From an uncultured Alphaproteobacteria bacterium (GTDB taxonomy: Bacteria > Pseudomonadota > Alphaproteobacteria > Geminicoccales > Geminicoccaceae): 33,955 bases of DNA. The position numbers and the translations under genes are program-made. Of the stretch, positions 18,130 through 27,685 are shown piece by piece. Positions within the stretch are counted from its first letter, which is position 1, and each line of letters begins with the position of its first letter. The stretch spans positions 1 through 33,955 of the forward strand of contig CALKJU010000049.1 of NCBI GenBank assembly GCA_937995535.1. The letters are read 5' to 3'. The notes beneath the pieces are model-generated. The model saw nothing but the letters and a program-made list of their open reading frames with translations. It had not been told where the DNA came from and made no database searches.

Positions 18130-18426
18130 TCAGACCAGCAACTCGCCGGCGAAGATCGCCTTGCGCCAGCGGCGCACGGTGACGCTCTCGAACAGCCCGC
18201 CCTTGTTGAACGGGTCGTTGGCGATGAACGCCTCGGCCTCGGCCCGGTCGTCGGTATCGTAGATGATCAGGCTCGCATCGCCGCCGGAGCCGTCGTCGTC
18301 GAGCAGCGCCCCGCCGGCGAGGATCCTGGCCTTGTGTCCCTTGAGATAGTCCATGTGCGCCGGGCGCAGCTCGGTACGCAGCGCGAGGCTGTTCGGCTTG
18401 TCCTTGGCGATGATGGCGTAGGGCAC
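18130..18426 (-). CDS. YciI-family protein
   Basis: This 98-residue protein is of the YCII/DUF1330-type ferredoxin-like fold. It shows MPYAIIAKDKPNSLALR, RPAHMDYLKGH with the conserved His, GGALLDDDG and the DPFNKGGLFESVTVRRW end, all typical of YciI. The family reaction is undefined; homologues include small dehydrochlorinase-like proteins. The GTG start at 18426 has GGGAGAG at 5 bases. The open frame beyond it lacks family features. Confidence 0.9.
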   Translation of the reverse strand: MPYAIIAKDKPNSLALRTELRPAHMDYLKGHKARILAGGALLDDDGSGGDASLIIYDTDDRAEAEAFIANDPFNKGGLFESVTVRRWRKAIFAGELLV

Positions 18427-18510
18427 GGGCGCTCTCCCTGGCTCGAGGACCCGTCGACTAGGGCAACCCAGGCGCCGACGGCAAGCGACCGGCCACCCGC
18501 GCATGGCTGA

Positions 18511-19746
<1,236 letters not shown>

Positions 19747-19766
19747 CCGGTCGAGCGATGGTGGAG

Positions 19767-19798
19767 AAGGCCCCGGAGAGCGATCGCCGGGGCCTTTT
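19767..19798. terminator. Bidirectional intrinsic terminator between convergent TRAP genes
   Basis: aaggccccgg (19767-19776) and ccggggcctt (19787-19796) form a perfect 10-bp stem with a 10-base loop. A T-run follows on the plus strand (19795-19798), and the A-rich start of the stem gives a short U-run for the minus strand. It lies between the binding-protein stop and the DctM stop. Confidence 0.85.
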
Positions 19799-19807
19799 CG
19801 TTGTCCG

Positions 19808-21517
19808 CTATTGCTGCCCCGGCGGCTGCAGCTCCGCGGGGGGCAGCAAGTCGCCCGGCGGTGCCAGTTCGCCGCCCGGCGCGCCGAAATCGATCGGCGG
19901 CCCGAGGTCGAGCTCGGGGATGTCGAGCTGCTCGATCGTCGCCGGATCGACGCCCGTGCCGACGTCCCTGTAGTGCATGACCATGCCCGGGAAGAGGATG
20001 ACCAGTGCGACCATGATGATCTGGATGCCGACGAACGGTACGGCACCCCAATAGATCTGGCCGGTCGTGACCGGCTCCATGCGCCGGCGCGTGATCTTGT
20101 CGATGTAGCTGCTCCGCGGTGCCACCGAGCGGAGATAGAACAGCGCGAAGCCGAACGGCGGGTGCATGAACGAGGTCTGCATGTTCACGGCGAGGATCAC
20201 GCCGAACCAGATCAGGTCGATACCGAGCCGTTCGGCCGCCGGGCCGAGCAGCGGCACGATGATGAAGGCGAGCTCGAAGAAGTCGAGGAAGAATGCCAGA
20301 ACGAACACCAGGATGTTGACGACGACGAGGAAGCCGACCTCGCCGCCGGGCAGGCCGACGAGCAGCTCCTCGACCCATTTGTGCCCATCGACCCCATAGA
20401 AGGTCAGCGAGAAGACCCGCGCCCCGACCAGGATGAAGATCACGAAGGCCGACAGCTTGGCCGTCGAGTCCATGGCCTGCTTCATCAGATCGAGGGTCAG
20501 GCGGCGCTTGCCGATGGCGAGCAGGAGCGCGCCGGTGGCGCCCATCGCACCGCCCTCGGTCGGCGTGGCGACGCCGAGAAAGATCGTGCCGAGCACGAGG
20601 AAGATCAGGGCCAGCGGTGGCACGAGGACGAAGATCACGCGCTCGCCGAGCTGGGAAAGCAGCCCGAGGCGCAGATAGTGGTTGACGACGGCGGCGAGGA
20701 ACACCGCCGCGACCGCGAGACAGACGCCGAGGATCTCCGCACCGTTGACGCCAAGCCCGCGCAGCCACCAAACGGCCAGATAACTGCCCATGATCGTGGC
20801 GGCGACGGCGACCATCAGCGACTGGATTCCCGAGCCGCCGTCGGGCTCGCGGATCGTCCGCGCCTCGGCCGGCAGCGCCGGGCCCGCGCCCGGGAACAGG
20901 ATCGTCACCAGGGCGATGTAGCCCGCGTAGAGCGCGGTCAGGACGAGGCCGGGCACGATCGCACCCTCGTACATGTCGCCGACCGAGCGACCGAGCTGGT
21001 CGGCCATGACGATCAGCACGAGCGAGGGCGGGATGATCTGCGCCAGCGTGCCCGAGGCCGCGATGACCCCCGTCGCGAGCCGCCGGTCATAGCCGTAGCG
21101 GAGCATGATCGGCAGCGAGATCAGGCCCATCGAGATGACCGAGGCAGCGACCACACCGGTCGTGGCGGCGAGCAAGGCACCGACGAAGATCACCGCATAG
21201 GCGAGGCCACCACGGATCGGACCGAAGAGCTGGCCGACCGTATCGAGCAGATCCTCGGCCATCCCCGAGCGTTCGAGGATCAGCCCCATGAAAGTGAAGA
21301 ACGGGATCGCCAGCAGCGTGTCGTTCGTCATGATCCCGAAGACGCGCTCCGGCAGAGCCTGGAGGAAGTTCGGCGGGAACAGGCCCAGCTCGATGCCGAT
21401 CAGGGCGAACAGGAGACCGTTGGCCGCAAGGGCGAAGGCTACTGGATAGCCCAGCAGCAGCAGGACCACGAGGCTGCCGAACATGATCGGCGCCATGTTG
21501 TGGATGAGGAACTCCAT
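19808..21517 (-). CDS. dctM: TRAP transporter large permease subunit (DctM family)
   Basis: This 569-residue protein has many hydrophobic helices and the DctM patterns LLLGYPVAFALAANGLLFA, IPFFTFMGLILERSG, ATTGVVAASVISMGLISLPIM and ASGTLAQIIPPSLVLIVMAD. DctM is the Na+- or H+-driven subunit that moves substrate from the binding protein. It is longer than the about 430-residue standard form, with an inserted middle segment near 215-260 and a Pro-rich cytosolic tail (about 535-569), as in TakP-associated systems. It follows the small permease on the same strand after 27 bases. Confidence 0.93.
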   Translation of the reverse strand: MEFLIHNMAPIMFGSLVVLLLLGYPVAFALAANGLLFALIGIELGLFPPNFLQALPERVFGIMTNDTLLAIPFFTFMGLILERSGMAEDLLDTVGQLFGPIRGGLAYAVIFVGALLAATTGVVAASVISMGLISLPIMLRYGYDRRLATGVIAASGTLAQIIPPSLVLIVMADQLGRSVGDMYEGAIVPGLVLTALYAGYIALVTILFPGAGPALPAEARTIREPDGGSGIQSLMVAVAATIMGSYLAVWWLRGLGVNGAEILGVCLAVAAVFLAAVVNHYLRLGLLSQLGERVIFVLVPPLALIFLVLGTIFLGVATPTEGGAMGATGALLLAIGKRRLTLDLMKQAMDSTAKLSAFVIFILVGARVFSLTFYGVDGHKWVEELLVGLPGGEVGFLVVVNILVFVLAFFLDFFELAFIIVPLLGPAAERLGIDLIWFGVILAVNMQTSFMHPPFGFALFYLRSVAPRSSYIDKITRRRMEPVTTGQIYWGAVPFVGIQIIMVALVILFPGMVMHYRDVGTGVDPATIEQLDIPELDLGPPIDFGAPGGELAPPGDLLPPAELQPPGQQ

Positions 21518-21544
21518 GGATGGTCCCCGGCTGGCGCGGTCGGA

Positions 21545-22117
21545 TCAGGCAGCGTGCTCTTGCTCAGGGCCGGCATGGCCGTGCGGCCCGTGCGCTGTGT
21601 CGTGCGGGTCCGCGATCAGCCCGCGCATGACCGCGACACGCTTGATGATCTCCGAGATCCCCTGGACGAAGAGCAGGAAGAATCCGGCCGGGACGAGGAA
21701 CTTCGCGGGCCACTGCGGCAGCCCGCCGGCGTTCAGCGACTGTTCGCCGATGCGCCAGGAGGCGAGGAAGAACGGCCAGCCGTCGTACATCATCAGGATC
21801 ACGAAGGGCATCAGAAACAGCGCGTGCCCGAGCAAGTCGATCCAGTTGCGCACCCTCTTCGGGAAGCGGCTGCTGACGATGTCGATGCGGATGTGCTCGT
21901 TGCGCAGCAGGGTGTAGCCAGCGCAGAACATGAAGATGACGCCGAACAGCTGCCATTGCGCCTCGAGCCACGCATTCGACGACATGTCGAACGCCTTGCG
22001 GATCACGGCATTGGTCGCGGAGATCAGCACCGCCACCAGGATCAGCCACATCACGGAGCGACCGATCCACTCGGTGATCCGGTCGATGAGCGCGCTGAGC
22101 CGCAGCAACCCGTCCAA
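21545..22117 (-). CDS. dctQ: TRAP transporter small permease subunit (DctQ family)
   Basis: This 190-residue four-helix protein carries WIGRSVMWLILVAVLISATN, EAQWQLFGVIFMFCAGYTLLRNEHIRID and RNWIDLLGHALFLMPFVILM, all typical of DctQ. The C-terminus is His-rich (DTAHGPHGHAGPEQEH). The start is TTG 22117, chosen for its GGGAGG site 6 bases upstream; a longer open frame to 22189 has no such support. It forms an operon with dctM. Confidence 0.9.
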   Translation of the reverse strand: MDGLLRLSALIDRITEWIGRSVMWLILVAVLISATNAVIRKAFDMSSNAWLEAQWQLFGVIFMFCAGYTLLRNEHIRIDIVSSRFPKRVRNWIDLLGHALFLMPFVILMMYDGWPFFLASWRIGEQSLNAGGLPQWPAKFLVPAGFFLLFVQGISEIIKRVAVMRGLIADPHDTAHGPHGHAGPEQEHAA

Positions 22118-22163
22118 GCGTCGCCTCCCGCGTGCGTGGCGCGCCCCGATTAGCGCAGCGGGT

Positions 22164-22178
22164 GCATGGGCGCCATGC
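22164..22178. promoter_or_regulatory. Inverted repeat between dctQ and the aldolase gene
   Basis: gcatgg (22164-22169) and ccatgc (22173-22178) form a perfect dyad with a 3-base spacer in the 147-base divergent gap. It is a candidate operator that could control both the transporter and the aldolase. No regulator gene is adjacent. Confidence 0.35.
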
Positions 22179-22264
22179 GGCAGGCGCAACGCTCAGGCAC
22201 CAACGTCTCGACCGGTCATCGGCTGCGCGCTAGGTGCCGCCTCGACGATGATGGAGGGTGACGG

Positions 22265-23008
22265 ATGGCGAGCCTGCAGGAGCAGCGGATCGACCTCGCC
22301 TGTGCGCTGCGCTGGGCGGCCCGGCTGGGGCTGCAGGAGGGTGTCTGCAACCACTTCTCGCTGGCCGTGGCCGACGAAGATGGGACCGTCCGCGGTGACC
22401 GCTTCCTGATCAACCCTTATGGCTGGCACTGGTCCGAGATCACCGCCTCCTCGCTCGTCCTGTGCGACGCCGCGGGCACCGTGCTCGAGGGCCGTGAGAC
22501 GGTCGAGGCCACCGCGTTCTTCATCCATTCGCGGGTCCACCTGAAGGCGCCGCACGCGACCTGCGTGCTGCACACCCACATGCCCTACGCCACGGCGCTC
22601 ACCCTGCGGGAGAACGGCCGGCTCGCCATGTGCGAGCAGAATGCTTTGATGTTCTACGGCCGAACGGCCTACGACGACGATTACGAAGGCCTCGCCCTCG
22701 ACGCCAGCGAGGGCGACCGGCTGGCCGTCAAGCTCGGCAACGCGAGCGCGCTGTTCCTCGCCTCGCACGGCGTGATCGTCACCGGCCCCAACGTCGCCGA
22801 GGCCTTCACCGACCTCTACTACCTGGAGCGGGCGGCGCAGGTGCAGGTGCTCGCGCGCTCCGACGGCTCGCGCCTGCGCACCATCCGCGAGGACGTGCAG
22901 CAGCGCGCGGCCCAGCAATACGCGACCGAGCGCCCGCTCGTGGCGGAACGCCACTTCGCCGCGCTGCGGCGCATCCTCGACCGCGAGGAGCCGGACTACA
23001 GGAGCTGA
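22265..23008 (+). CDS. Class II aldolase/adducin-family protein
   Basis: This 247-residue protein has the zinc-site elements of the class II aldolase fold: GLQEGVCNHFSLAV, Glu81 in VEATAFFIHSR, His103 and His105 in LHTHMPYAT, and His168 in LASHGVIVTG. Relatives are fuculose-phosphate aldolase and ribulose-phosphate epimerase, but this YGRTAYDDDYEGLALD subtype has no settled function. It has a GGAGGG site 9 bases before the ATG. It is divergent from the TRAP permeases, so the imported oxo acid or aldehyde-derived compound could be its substrate (inference). Confidence 0.9.
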   Translation: MASLQEQRIDLACALRWAARLGLQEGVCNHFSLAVADEDGTVRGDRFLINPYGWHWSEITASSLVLCDAAGTVLEGRETVEATAFFIHSRVHLKAPHATCVLHTHMPYATALTLRENGRLAMCEQNALMFYGRTAYDDDYEGLALDASEGDRLAVKLGNASALFLASHGVIVTGPNVAEAFTDLYYLERAAQVQVLARSDGSRLRTIREDVQQRAAQQYATERPLVAERHFAALRRILDREEPDYRS

Positions 23009-23032
23009 GCGGCCTGGCAGCGGACGCGGTGG

Positions 23033-23212
23033 CTACTCCGCGGCGTCCTGGACCTTCTCCCCGCCGCGCTCGATGCCCCGGCCGACCGCGGCGGTGTTCT
23101 CCTTCGTGTCCTGCTTCAGACCGCGCCACGTGTCACCGCAGGCGCCGAGCGACAGCGCGACGGCGCCGGCCAGCGCCAATGCGACCAGCGGTGTGCGACG
23201 AAGCTGCGACAT
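23033..23212 (-). CDS. Entericidin-like small lipoprotein
   Basis: This 59-residue protein reads MSQLRRTPLVALALAG at the start, a hydrophobic stretch to LSLGAC as the lipobox (Cys25), then a short charged helix (GDTWRGLKQDTKEN, GRGIERGGEKVQDAAE). That is the layout of entericidin A/B-like membrane lipoproteins: signal II, Cys lipidation, a repeated Thr-Gly/Lys-rich tail. The ATG at 23212 has AGGAG 8 bases upstream. It converges on the aldolase gene. Entericidins are associated with envelope stress, but the function in this group is unproven. Confidence 0.88.
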   Translation of the reverse strand: MSQLRRTPLVALALAGAVALSLGACGDTWRGLKQDTKENTAAVGRGIERGGEKVQDAAE

Positions 23213-23338
23213 TGCTGTTCCTCCTGTTGCGCTCGTCGACCGGAACGCCGGGCGGCGGAGTCGGTTCCGCGCGGGTCACGCTTGGCGCTATGGCCGGGCG
23301 GGCGTAGAGGCTCGCCGTTCACGCGCGGAGAACGAGCC

Positions 23339-24505
23339 ATGACCGCCTGCATCGTCGGCTGGAGCCATCTGCCGTTCGGCAAGCATGAAGCACGCAGCGT
23401 CGAGAGCCTGATCGTCGAGGCCGCCAACGCCGCGCTCGCCGACGCCGAGCTCGGCGCCGCCGACATCGACGAGATCTTTCTCGGTCACTTCAATGGGGGC
23501 TTCGTCCGGCAGGACTTCACGGCTTCGCTCGTGCTCCAGGCCGACCCCGCCTTCCGCTTCAAGCCGGCGACGCGGGTCGAGAACGCCTGCGCCACCGGCT
23601 CCGCCGCGGTGCATGGCGGCCTGCACGCGATCGCGGCGCGCAAAGCGCGCCTCGTGCTCGTCGTCGGCGTCGAGAAGATGACCGAGCTGCCCGGGCCGCA
23701 GATCGGCGAGACCCTGCTCAAGGCCTCCTATCTCGCCGAGGAGGAGGGGATCGAAGGCGGCTTCGCCGGCGTGTTCGCGCAGATCGCGCAGAGCTACTTC
23801 CAGCGGCACGGCGACCAGTCGGACGCGCTGGCGGCGATCGCCGCCAAGAACCACAGGAACGGCGTCGCCAACCCCTACGCCCAGATGCGCAAGGATCTCG
23901 GCTACGAGTTCTGCCGCCACCCGTCGGACAAGAATCCGTTCGTCGCCGGCCCGCTCAAGCGCACCGACTGCTCGCTCGTCTCCGACGGCGCCGCGGCGGT
24001 GGTACTGGCGGACGTCGAGACGGCGCTCGCCATGCGCAAGGCGGTGGTGTTCCGTGCCGCGGCGCAGGTGAACGACTTCCTTCCGATGAGCCGGCGCGAC
24101 ATCGTCCGCTTCGAGGGCTGTCGGGCGGCGTGGGGCAAGGCGCTGACCGACGCTCGGCTCCAGCTCACCGACCTCGACCTGGTCGAGACCCACGACTGCT
24201 TCACCATCGCCGAGCTGCTCGAGTACGAGGCGATGGGCCTCACCGAGGAGGGCCAGGGCGCCCGTGCCGTCCTCGAGGGCTGGACCGCCAAGGAGGGCCG
24301 CCTCCCGGTCAACCCGTCGGGCGGCCTCAAGGCCAAGGGCCATCCGATCGGGGCCACCGGGGTGTCGATGCACGCCCTGGCGGCGATGCAGCTCACCGGC
24401 AATGCCGGCGAGATGCAGATCCCCGACGCGACACTCGCCGGCATCTACAACATGGGCGGCGCCTGCGTCGCCAGCTATGTGAGCGTGCTCGAGCGTCTGC
24501 GCTGA
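23339..24505 (+). CDS. Thiolase-family protein, SCP-x type acetyl-CoA acetyltransferase
   Basis: This 388-residue protein has the thiolase catalytic set: Cys84 in ENACATGSAAV, His335 in KAKGHPIGATG and Cys376 in GGACVASYV. VEKMTELPG and LVETHDCFTIAELLEYEAMGL are typical of the lipid-transfer (SCP-x) thiolase branch, whose members often work with an OB-fold DUF35 partner that is not seen here. The likely role is thiolytic or acyl transfer in beta-oxidation-like metabolism. The ATG at 23339 follows CGGAG/GGAG with about 8 bases of spacing; homologues start at MTACIVGWSHLPFG-like sequence. Confidence 0.92.
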   Translation: MTACIVGWSHLPFGKHEARSVESLIVEAANAALADAELGAADIDEIFLGHFNGGFVRQDFTASLVLQADPAFRFKPATRVENACATGSAAVHGGLHAIAARKARLVLVVGVEKMTELPGPQIGETLLKASYLAEEEGIEGGFAGVFAQIAQSYFQRHGDQSDALAAIAAKNHRNGVANPYAQMRKDLGYEFCRHPSDKNPFVAGPLKRTDCSLVSDGAAAVVLADVETALAMRKAVVFRAAAQVNDFLPMSRRDIVRFEGCRAAWGKALTDARLQLTDLDLVETHDCFTIAELLEYEAMGLTEEGQGARAVLEGWTAKEGRLPVNPSGGLKAKGHPIGATGVSMHALAAMQLTGNAGEMQIPDATLAGIYNMGGACVASYVSVLERLR

Positions 24506-24653
24506 GGGCGTGGTGGGCCCGCGGCCGGTGACGCCGTGCGAGCGGCGCTCGCGACGCAAGGGCGATGGCCGCAGCACCGCCATGGTCTGGGTGGGGATGC
24601 CAGATGCGCTGGCTGCTCCGGCGGCAAGACTCCGAACCGGTTGAGCGCACGAT

Positions 24654-24676
24654 GTCGCGCGTCGACGGTGCGCGAC
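24654..24676. promoter_or_regulatory. Inverted repeat ahead of the exporter operon
   Basis: gtcgcgc (24654-24660) and gcgcgac (24670-24676) are perfect 7-base arms with a 9-base spacer, centred about 35 bases before the HlyD-like start. It may be a repressor operator or a leader hairpin. No convincing -35/-10 pair was found nearby. Confidence 0.4.
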
Positions 24677-24698
24677 GGGCTGGGACAGGAGGTAGCCC

Positions 24699-25847
24699 TT
24701 GAGCCGGCGAATGGTCGTCGCGATCGCCGTTCTGGCCGCCCTCGCCGCCGCGGTGGCCTACCAACGCATACGGCCGCTCGAGCTGCCGGTCGCTCGCACG
24801 GAGACGGACGTGCCGGTGCAGGTCTTCGGCCTCGGTACGGTCGAGGCACGCGTGTTGTCGCGGGTCGGCTTCGAGGTTGGCGGTGTGCTCGTCGCCCTGC
24901 TCGCCGATCATGGTGATCTCGTCGCCGCCGGCAGCGAGCTGGCGCGCCTCGACTCCGCGGCCCAGCAGGTCAGCTTGGAGAAGGCCGAGGCCGGAGTCGT
25001 TCAGGCGCGTGCCGCCCTGACCCGGGCCGAGGCTGGGTTGCAGCGCGCCACCGCGGTCGAGGCCCAGCGTCGTCAGGCAAATGCACGGCGGCAGGAATTG
25101 CGCGCCCGTGGCGCCACCTCCGCCGAGGCGGCCGAGGATGCGGCGGCCGAGCTGGCGATCGCCGAGGCCGAGCTCGCTCTCGCCCGGGCCGAGGTCGAGG
25201 TCGCCGCGGCCGCCCTCGTGGACGCCGAGGCCGTCGCCCGAGCCGAGGCGGTTCGGCTGGCACAGCACCGGCTCCTCGCACCCTACGAGGCGCTCGTTGT
25301 GGCTCGCCATCGCGAGGCCGGCGACGTCGCCACTCCCGGCCAGCCCGTGTTCACGCTGGTCGATGCGCGCAGCTTCTGGGCGCTTGCCCATGTCGACGAA
25401 GCGGTGGCCGGCGGCATCGCGCTGGGGCAGGCCGCTGAGGTCCGCTTGCGCTCGTTGCCGGGCGCGGTCTTCCATGGCCGCGTCGCCCGGATTGGTATCG
25501 AGAGCGACCGGGTAACCGAGGAGCGCGCCGTCTACGTCGCCTGCGAGGTGTGCCCAGCCGAGGTCCATCTGGGTGAGCAGGCCGAGGTGACGATCACCAA
25601 GGGCAGGCTGGAAAGCGCGCTGCTCGTCCCTGAGGCCGCGGTCGCCATGACCGGCACGGCCACGGGCATGGTGTGGACGATCGAGAACGGGCGCCTTTCC
25701 CGGCGCGAGGTCGGCTTGGGCGCGCGCCTGCTCGACGGTCGTGTTGCGATCACGAACGGCCTCCCCGATGGCGCCCTGGTCGTCAGCCGGATCGAGCCTG
25801 GCATGCGCGAGGGGCGCAGCGCGGTCGCCCGCGAGCCGCCGTCGTGA
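24699..25847 (+). CDS. Periplasmic adaptor of an ABC exporter (HlyD/DevB-like)
   Basis: This 382-residue protein has an N-terminal membrane anchor (about 5-20), a first lipoyl half (about 45-85), a long Ala/Glu/Arg coiled-coil (about 90-200, rich in AEAELALARAEVEVAAAALV), a second lipoyl half (APYEALVVARHREAGDVATPGQPVFTL, about 205-230) and a beta-barrel domain. This is the membrane-fusion protein layout. It starts at TTG 24699 with AGGAGG 7 bases before. The stop overlaps the permease GTG by 4 bases. With the next two genes it forms a DevBCA-type exporter. The cargo is unknown. Confidence 0.9.
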   Translation: MSRRMVVAIAVLAALAAAVAYQRIRPLELPVARTETDVPVQVFGLGTVEARVLSRVGFEVGGVLVALLADHGDLVAAGSELARLDSAAQQVSLEKAEAGVVQARAALTRAEAGLQRATAVEAQRRQANARRQELRARGATSAEAAEDAAAELAIAEAELALARAEVEVAAAALVDAEAVARAEAVRLAQHRLLAPYEALVVARHREAGDVATPGQPVFTLVDARSFWALAHVDEAVAGGIALGQAAEVRLRSLPGAVFHGRVARIGIESDRVTEERAVYVACEVCPAEVHLGEQAEVTITKGRLESALLVPEAAVAMTGTATGMVWTIENGRLSRREVGLGARLLDGRVAITNGLPDGALVVSRIEPGMREGRSAVAREPPS

Positions 25848-26977
25848 GCCTCGCGTGGCGCGACATTCGCCACAACTTCGGGCGGTTCCTGCTGACCTGC
25901 GTCGGCCTGAGCCTCCTGCTCGGAGTCGTGCTGTCCATGATCGGGATCTACCGCGGCCTGGTCGAGGATGCCCTGGCGCTGGTCCGCGGGCTCGGTGTCG
26001 ACGTCTGGGTGGTCGAGGCTGACACGCGCGGTCCGTTTGCCGAATCCTCACGTATTCCGGGCGATAGCCGCGAGGCGGTGGCCCGCATCCGCGGCGTCGC
26101 CGCCGCCGGTGCGATCACCCTGCAGACGGTCGAGACGCTGCATGGCGGGCGTCAGCTGCGCCTGCAGCTTGTCGGCTACCAGCTGGGACGCCCAGGGGGG
26201 CCCGCAAGCATCGCGGTCGGCCGGGGTATCGCACGGGCGCATTTCGAGCTGGTCGCCGACGCCTCGTCCGGCCTGCAGCCGGGCGAGCTGCTGCGCCTCG
26301 GTCGCGACGTATACCGTGTCGTCGGCCTCACGCGCGGGCAGGTCGCCTCGGGCGGCGACCCGGTCGCCTTCCTGACCCTGCGCGACGCGCAGGCGCTGCA
26401 GTTCGAGCTCGCCCCGCCCTCGGCGCGGCGCGAGCGGGCCCGCGGCGCCGACCCTGCCGCGAGCGACACTGTCAACGCCGTCGTGGCCCGCGTCTCGGCC
26501 CATGTGGCGCCCACCGCGGTCGCCGCGGACATCCGTCGCTGGAAGCATCTCCAGGCGATGACACAGGCTGACCAGGAGCTGCTCCTGACCCGCTCGGTGG
26601 TCGACCGCGCGCGCAAGCAGATCGGGCTGTTCACGGTCATTCTGATGATGGTATCGGCGGTCATCATCGCCCTCATCATCTATACCATGACGATGGACAA
26701 GGTGCGCGAGATCGCGACGCTCAAGCTGATCGGCGCACCGGACCGGACGATCGTCGGCCTGATAGTCCAGCAGGCGCTGGCGCTGGGCCTGATCGGCCTG
26801 GGTCTCGGCACGGCATTGATCTTCCTGGTCAAGGACTGGTTCCCGCGCCGTGTCATCCTGAGCGTCGAGGATGCGATCGCGCTCACCGCGGTCGTGCTGG
26901 TCGTCTGCGTCCTCGCGAGCGGCCTCGGCGTGCGCCTCGCGCTGCGCATCGACCCGGCCACGGCACTCGGCAGCTGA
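25844..26977 (+). CDS. ABC exporter permease (DevC/FtsX-like)
   Basis: This 377-residue protein has one helix near the N-terminus (about 15-38, FLLTCVGLSLLLGVVLSMIGI), a periplasmic domain of about 200 residues and three C-terminal helices (about 262-370). This is the FtsX/MacB/DevC topology. VDVWVVEADTRGPFAESSRI resembles the DevC start of the periplasmic domain. The GTG at 25844 overlaps the adaptor stop (GTGA). A longer frame upstream lies inside the adaptor and is rejected. Confidence 0.9.
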   Translation: MSLAWRDIRHNFGRFLLTCVGLSLLLGVVLSMIGIYRGLVEDALALVRGLGVDVWVVEADTRGPFAESSRIPGDSREAVARIRGVAAAGAITLQTVETLHGGRQLRLQLVGYQLGRPGGPASIAVGRGIARAHFELVADASSGLQPGELLRLGRDVYRVVGLTRGQVASGGDPVAFLTLRDAQALQFELAPPSARRERARGADPAASDTVNAVVARVSAHVAPTAVAADIRRWKHLQAMTQADQELLLTRSVVDRARKQIGLFTVILMMVSAVIIALIIYTMTMDKVREIATLKLIGAPDRTIVGLIVQQALALGLIGLGLGTALIFLVKDWFPRRVILSVEDAIALTAVVLVVCVLASGLGVRLALRIDPATALGS

Positions 26978-26980
26978 GCC

Positions 26981-27685
26981 GTGCGCCACGCCGACCCGTT
27001 GATCGAGCTCGACAGCATCACCAAGCATTTCGGCGAAGGTGAGGCCCGTGTCGACGCGCTCCGCGGGGTCAGCCTCACGATCGCGCCGGGCGAGGTTGTC
27101 GGTCTGCTCGGGCCGAGCGGCTCGGGCAAGACGACGTTGCTCAACATCATCGGCTGCATCCTCGAGCCCTCGAGCGGCCGGATGCGGCTCGATGGTGAGC
27201 TGCTGTTCGACGGGCGCTGGCAGCGTGCCGATCTCCGCCGCCTGCGGCTCGACAAGATCGGCTTCATCTTCCAGGCGCACAATCTGATGCCGTTCCTCGA
27301 TGCGCACGACAATGTCGCGCTGGTCCTTCACCTCGCCGGCCAGAGTGGCGCCGAGGCGGCCGCCCGGGCCGACGAGCTTCTCGACTATCTCCAGGTTGGC
27401 CACCGTCGTCGGGCCATGCCGGCGAGCCTGTCCGGTGGCGAGGCGCAACGCGTCGCGATCGCCCGGGCGCTAGCCAACCGGCCGCGGATCATCCTCGCCG
27501 ACGAGCCGACAGCGGCGCTCGACTCGGAACGGGCCGGGATCGTGATGGACCTCCTACGGCGCCTCGCACGCGAGCAGGAGGCGGCAATCGTCGTCGTGAC
27601 CCACGACGAGAAGATCTTTCCCCGCCTGGACCGGATGTTCATGCTGCGCGATGGGCGGTTGGTCGATGGAGGAGCCAGGCCGTGA
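26981..27685 (+). CDS. ABC exporter ATPase (DevA/LolD/MacB-type)
   Basis: This 234-residue protein has all ABC motifs: Walker A GPSGSGKTT (44-52), Q-loop Gln98 (FIFQAHNLMPFLDAHDNV), signature LSGGE (150-154), Walker B IILADEP (170-176) and H-loop His209 (VVVTHDEK). The Q-loop segment FQAHNLMPFLDAHDNV matches the DevA/LolD/MacB exporter group. The start is GTG 26981, 3 bases after the permease stop. It energises the permease and adaptor. The stop overlaps the next gene (GTGA). Confidence 0.95.
   Translation: MRHADPLIELDSITKHFGEGEARVDALRGVSLTIAPGEVVGLLGPSGSGKTTLLNIIGCILEPSSGRMRLDGELLFDGRWQRADLRRLRLDKIGFIFQAHNLMPFLDAHDNVALVLHLAGQSGAEAAARADELLDYLQVGHRRRAMPASLSGGEAQRVAIARALANRPRIILADEPTAALDSERAGIVMDLLRRLAREQEAAIVVVTHDEKIFPRLDRMFMLRDGRLVDGGARP

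Noticed and set aside
19811..22153. A plus-strand open frame of about 780 codons across the TRAP permeases
   Set aside because: It is antisense to dctM and dctQ, both of which are clear family members; its composition (Gln, Asp, Arg, His) is that of a shadow frame.
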